From Devosia sp. (GTDB lineage Bacteria > Pseudomonadota > Alphaproteobacteria > Rhizobiales > Devosiaceae): DNA of 64,000 bases. The notes beneath the pieces were generated by a model. That model was not told the origin of the DNA. It saw only the letters and a program-made list of their open reading frames with translations, and ran no database searches. Shown here in pieces: positions 61,433-64,000 of the stretch. Made by a program: the position numbers and the translations under genes. Positions within the stretch are counted from its first letter, which is position 1. The number at the start of each line of letters is the position of its first letter. The DNA lies in contig NZ_JACZKG010000051.1 in the NCBI RefSeq assembly GCF_014860165.1, forward strand, positions 32,438-96,437. Direction: 5' to 3'.

Positions 61433-62646
61433 CAATAGGCCCCGACATTGAGCGCATCGGCCAGGCCTTCGCCGGCCAGCGCCGTATCCTCGCCACGCGC
61501 CTTGACCGTGCGGAGGCTATCAAGCCCGGTAATAGTCGCGCCGCGCGCCACCAATCTCCAGAAGCCCAGCCCGAGGAACAGTTCCACCATCAGGCTGAAG
61601 GCCCCAAGCAGCAGCAAGTAGCCGAAAATGATGGCCAGCAGCACGGTGATGCTGCTTTGCAGGGCCTGCATGAAGACCTGCGGGTCGAACGCCCCCCCGG
61701 CAAAGGCGCCGCTCGCCACCACGCCCAGCACAATCAGCCCGCCAATCGCCAGCACGATATAGCTGCCCGCCAGCGCCAGCCCGAACAGCAGGTATTGCCC
61801 GAGGAGGCTGCGGGCCCGCACGGTCACGCGAAGCGCCGCCTCGCCCAGCCGCACGGAGGAGAACATGCGGCTGATTTCCCGCGAGCGGTAGTAGAGCAGC
61901 ATCAGGCCGATCAGCCCCGCGGCAATGAGCAACACCACGACGCCCCCGACGGTCGGGGTGGCACCGCTCACCGGCAAGCCGCCCATGGCCGAACCCATGC
62001 CCAGCCCCACCGCCCCGATGACGACCACGACCAAGTAGGTGAGGTAGAAAGGCCTCGCGAGCTGCTTCCAGCTGCCGACAAAGCCGAACTGGCGGTCGCC
62101 ATACCAGCTGTGGCGATAGCGATAGGCCCAGAGGCTGGCCGCCATGAACGGATAGGCCAGGCCCGCCGTCACCAGCACCAGCAGCGACCAGAAAAAGCGC
62201 CGCCACGCATAGCCCCAGGCGCTGCCGCCCTGGTCGCAGCGGATGCCGCGCCACAGCGTGCGCGACAGCCGGAAGTCGCGTGCCCGATAGATGGCATAGC
62301 CCATGAGGAACCATAGCAGCACGGCCACGCCGGAATAGCCCGCTATCGCCGCCTCCGACGATTGGGTGGAGAGAAAGAAGAACAGCCCATAGAGCGGCAC
62401 GAACACCGCCAGCGCCATCAGGAAGCCGAGCAGCAGCTGGATCGCATTGCCGGTATATTCCAGCGGATCGCCGTCGATCTCGGTATTGGCCCAGTAGAAG
62501 CGCCGCTTCCATGTGGTCAGCCAGAAGCGATAGAGCCCGATTGTGGGGATGAGCAGCCCATAGCCGCGCAGCAGCATGCCCGCCAGCTCCGACCTCGTGC
62601 CGGTAAACACCACCGGAACCGGCTGCTCCTGCACCGAACTCATCAC
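61432..62646 (-). CDS. DUF898 (YjgN-like) membrane protein
   Basis: This 404-residue polytopic protein has the DUF898 pattern: FTGTRSELAGMLLRGYGLLI, TTWKRRFYWANTEIDGDPLEYTG split by loops, RGIRCDQGGSAWGYAWRRF and SWYGDRQFGFVGSWKQL. Around eight membrane segments are visible. Function is unknown. It is the first gene of a two-gene unit with the M48 protease, which suggests that the two act together in the inner membrane. Confidence 0.86.
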   Translation of the reverse strand: MMSSVQEQPVPVVFTGTRSELAGMLLRGYGLLIPTIGLYRFWLTTWKRRFYWANTEIDGDPLEYTGNAIQLLLGFLMALAVFVPLYGLFFFLSTQSSEAAIAGYSGVAVLLWFLMGYAIYRARDFRLSRTLWRGIRCDQGGSAWGYAWRRFFWSLLVLVTAGLAYPFMAASLWAYRYRHSWYGDRQFGFVGSWKQLARPFYLTYLVVVVIGAVGLGMGSAMGGLPVSGATPTVGGVVVLLIAAGLIGLMLLYYRSREISRMFSSVRLGEAALRVTVRARSLLGQYLLFGLALAGSYIVLAIGGLIVLGVVASGAFAGGAFDPQVFMQALQSSITVLLAIIFGYLLLLGAFSLMVELFLGLGFWRLVARGATITGLDSLRTVKARGEDTALAGEGLADALNVGAY

Positions 62647-62724
62647 CAGGTCCCCAAGCCCTCAATCGGTTCTATGCGAGGTCGCGGGGATTGGAAAGGT
62701 AGGGAGACGCTGTCCACACTCGAT

Positions 62725-62880
62725 CGTCACCCTGGGGCTTGACCCGAGGGCACTTCACTTGCGGAGCGTCCGGCAAGTACAGGGCCCTCGGGGCAAGCCG
62801 AGGGTGACGTGCGGTGGGTGCGGTGTCCAACCCGATCAGTTCCTCCCCCAATCAGGGGGAAGTTGGGAGGGGGTATCCCC
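62725..62880. repeat. Intergenic inverted-repeat elements
   Basis: Two elements fill the gap before pdxH. The first (62725-62809) has arms CGTCACCCTGGGGCTTGAC (left) and GGGGCAAGCCGAGGGTGACG (right), a REP-like palindrome. The second (about 62838-62880) is C/G-rich (CCTCCCCCAATCAGGGGG, then GTTGGGAGGGGG). Both types are common between genes in Hyphomicrobiales and may help end the pdxH transcript. Confidence 0.65.
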
Positions 62881-63503
62881 TAAGGATAAAGCCGCGTGCT
62901 CGTCCACCCGTCGCCATCGCGATCGAACCGCACCCGATCATGCAGGCGGAATTCGCCGTCTTTCCAGAATTCGATGCTGGATGGAATCAGCCGGAAGCCA
63001 GACCAGTGCGGCGGCCGTATTGCGGGGCCCTCCCCCACCGCCGCGCTTAGTTCTGCCACTTGGGTCAGCAGGGTCTGCCGGCTGTCGAGCGGACGCGACT
63101 GCTGGGAGGCGGTCGAAGCGACTTGGCTGCCAAGCGGCCGGCGGGCGAAGTAGGCATCGGCCTCAGCAGGCGTCACCACCTCGACCGGGCCGCGCATGCG
63201 CACCTGCCGCCGCAGCGATTTCCAATGCCAGACCGCGGCTGCCTTGGGATGGGCATGCAACTGCCTGCCCTTGTCGCTCTCGAAATTGGTGAAGAAGCAG
63301 AAGCCGCGTTCGTCGCGCGCATTGAGCAGCACGACGCGGACATCGGGCAGCCCATCCTCATCCACTGTCGCCAGCGCCATGGCATTGGGGTCGTTGGGCT
63401 CGGCCTCCGTGGCCAGGGCGAACCATTCCTCGAACACGGCGAACGGGTCCAGATCGGTGCGATCGCTGTCGTCGAACAGGCGCTCGGTCAGGGTCTGCAG
63501 CAT
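62880..63503 (-). CDS. pdxH: Pyridoxamine 5'-phosphate oxidase
   Basis: The 207-residue FMN enzyme oxidises pyridoxine or pyridoxamine 5'-phosphate to PLP, the cofactor needed among others by the aminotransferase of the polysaccharide locus. Motifs: [64 protein letters not shown] and the end WTSTRLYP. Length is normal. It is divergent from the DnaJ-type gene with 99 bp between. Confidence 0.92.
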   Translation of the reverse strand: MLQTLTERLFDDSDRTDLDPFAVFEEWFALATEAEPNDPNAMALATVDEDGLPDVRVVLLNARDERGFCFFTNFESDKGRQLHAHPKAAAVWHWKSLRRQVRMRGPVEVVTPAEADAYFARRPLGSQVASTASQQSRPLDSRQTLLTQVAELSAAVGEGPAIRPPHWSGFRLIPSSIEFWKDGEFRLHDRVRFDRDGDGWTSTRLYP

Positions 63504-63602
63504 TTTCGATTATCATCCCTTCGTCGCGGGAAACTGGACAAGGCGGGGTGCCGTCGCCATATAGGACTCCAACCGTGGGCGAAGCAACGCCCGACTCATT
63601 GA

Positions 63603-64000
63603 ATGGACCAAATGCGCGATCCCTATACCGTGCTTGGGGTGCCAAGATCGGCGAGCGAGAAGGACATCAAGTCCGCCTATCGCAAGCTGGCCAAGAAGTA
63701 TCACCCCGACCAGAACCCGGATGATCCATCGGCGCACGGCAAGTTTGCCGAGGCGACCAATGCCTATGATCTGCTCAACGATGCCGACAAGCGCGGCCAG
63801 TTCGACCGTGGCGAAATCGACGCCGAGGGTAACCCCAAGTTCGCCGGCTTCAATCCCGGCGGCTTCAGCGGCGCCTCACGCGGCGGCCGTCCCGGCGCTG
63901 GCGCCGGTGCCGGCGGTTTTTCGGCCGAGGATATCCTCAAGGAATTCATGAGTGGCTTTGGCGGCCAGCCGCGCGGCGGCATGGGCGGCCGCGGCCCTGC
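63603..64000 (+). CDS. DnaJ-type co-chaperone, 3' partial
   Basis: From ATG at 63603 (or 63612) the frame stays open to the end of the window, about 132 codons. The J domain is clear: [20 protein letters not shown], then [10 protein letters not shown] with the HPD motif at residues 34-36, and [16 protein letters not shown] Gly-rich linker ([20 protein letters not shown]) follows, as in CbpA/DnaJ-like proteins. It stimulates the ATPase of DnaK. The C-terminal substrate-binding part is beyond the window, so full DnaJ and CbpA types cannot be separated. Confidence 0.9.
   Translation, partial: MDQMRDPYTVLGVPRSASEKDIKSAYRKLAKKYHPDQNPDDPSAHGKFAEATNAYDLLNDADKRGQFDRGEIDAEGNPKFAGFNPGGFSGASRGGRPGAGAGAGGFSAEDILKEFMSGFGGQPRGGMGGRGP

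Overview
The window is GC-rich and densely coded. It looks like the chromosome of an alphaproteobacterium of the order Hyphomicrobiales, and a Devosia-like member fits best. The evidence is indirect: many LacI-controlled sugar ABC importers, DUF1127/DUF1499 genes, intergenic hairpin repeats of the kind common in that order, and the tRNA sequences. No rRNA or other direct phylogenetic marker is present. I could run no database search, so family names rest on motifs recognised by eye.

Region 1 (about 1-18958) is a surface-polysaccharide (O-antigen-like) locus. It holds a 5'-truncated GT-B protein, a Wzz-type chain-length protein, the UDP-L-FucNAc set fnlA-fnlB-fnlC with a WbuB-like glycosyltransferase, and a tightly overlapping operon for a CMP-activated nonulosonic acid, probably legionaminic-acid-like. 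That operon carries an N-acetyl-sugar amidotransferase with private HisF/HisH homologues, NeuA, NeuB, NeuC and NeuD homologues, and an aminotransferase fused to CBS domains. A membrane 4,6-dehydratase, a WbpL/WecA-type initiating transferase and an O-antigen ligase/polymerase complete the region. No Wzx flippase is seen; it may lie upstream.

Region 2 (19182-30401) is a leftward LacI-controlled operon: two permeases, a solute-binding protein, two different ADP-ribosylglycohydrolase-fold enzymes, an ABC ATPase, a class III CoA-transferase and a CitE-like CoA-ester lyase. Three copies of a GGGAACGTTCCC-type palindrome mark likely operators. Region 3 (30592-40572) is a second LacI-controlled catabolic island. 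A GH38-like (DUF5054) glycosidase and its regulator diverge from a complete importer followed by a PHP-domain hydrolase and an IolE-like sugar isomerase. Regions 2 and 3 are the best candidates for undescribed catabolic pathways.

Region 4 (41074-52242) is a copper-response island: cueR, two CopA-type ATPases (one broken by a 2-nt deletion in its phosphorylation-site codon), copZ, a DUF411 protein, a small exported Cys/His protein, a multicopper oxidase, and an MFS exporter-DUF1127-WrbA unit plus a glutaredoxin-like protein. Five MerR/CueR-type promoter sites tie these genes into one regulon.

Region 5 (52401-56391) is a TetR-flanked LolD/FtsX-type ABC system ending in a 38-residue membrane peptide. 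Region 6 (56531-64000) is mostly housekeeping: tRNA-Gln(TTG), tRNA-Pro(CGG), a MarR regulator, BioY, an MBL hydrolase, DUF1499, an M48 protease, DUF898, PdxH and the start of a DnaJ-type chaperone. Several inverted-repeat elements lie between genes.
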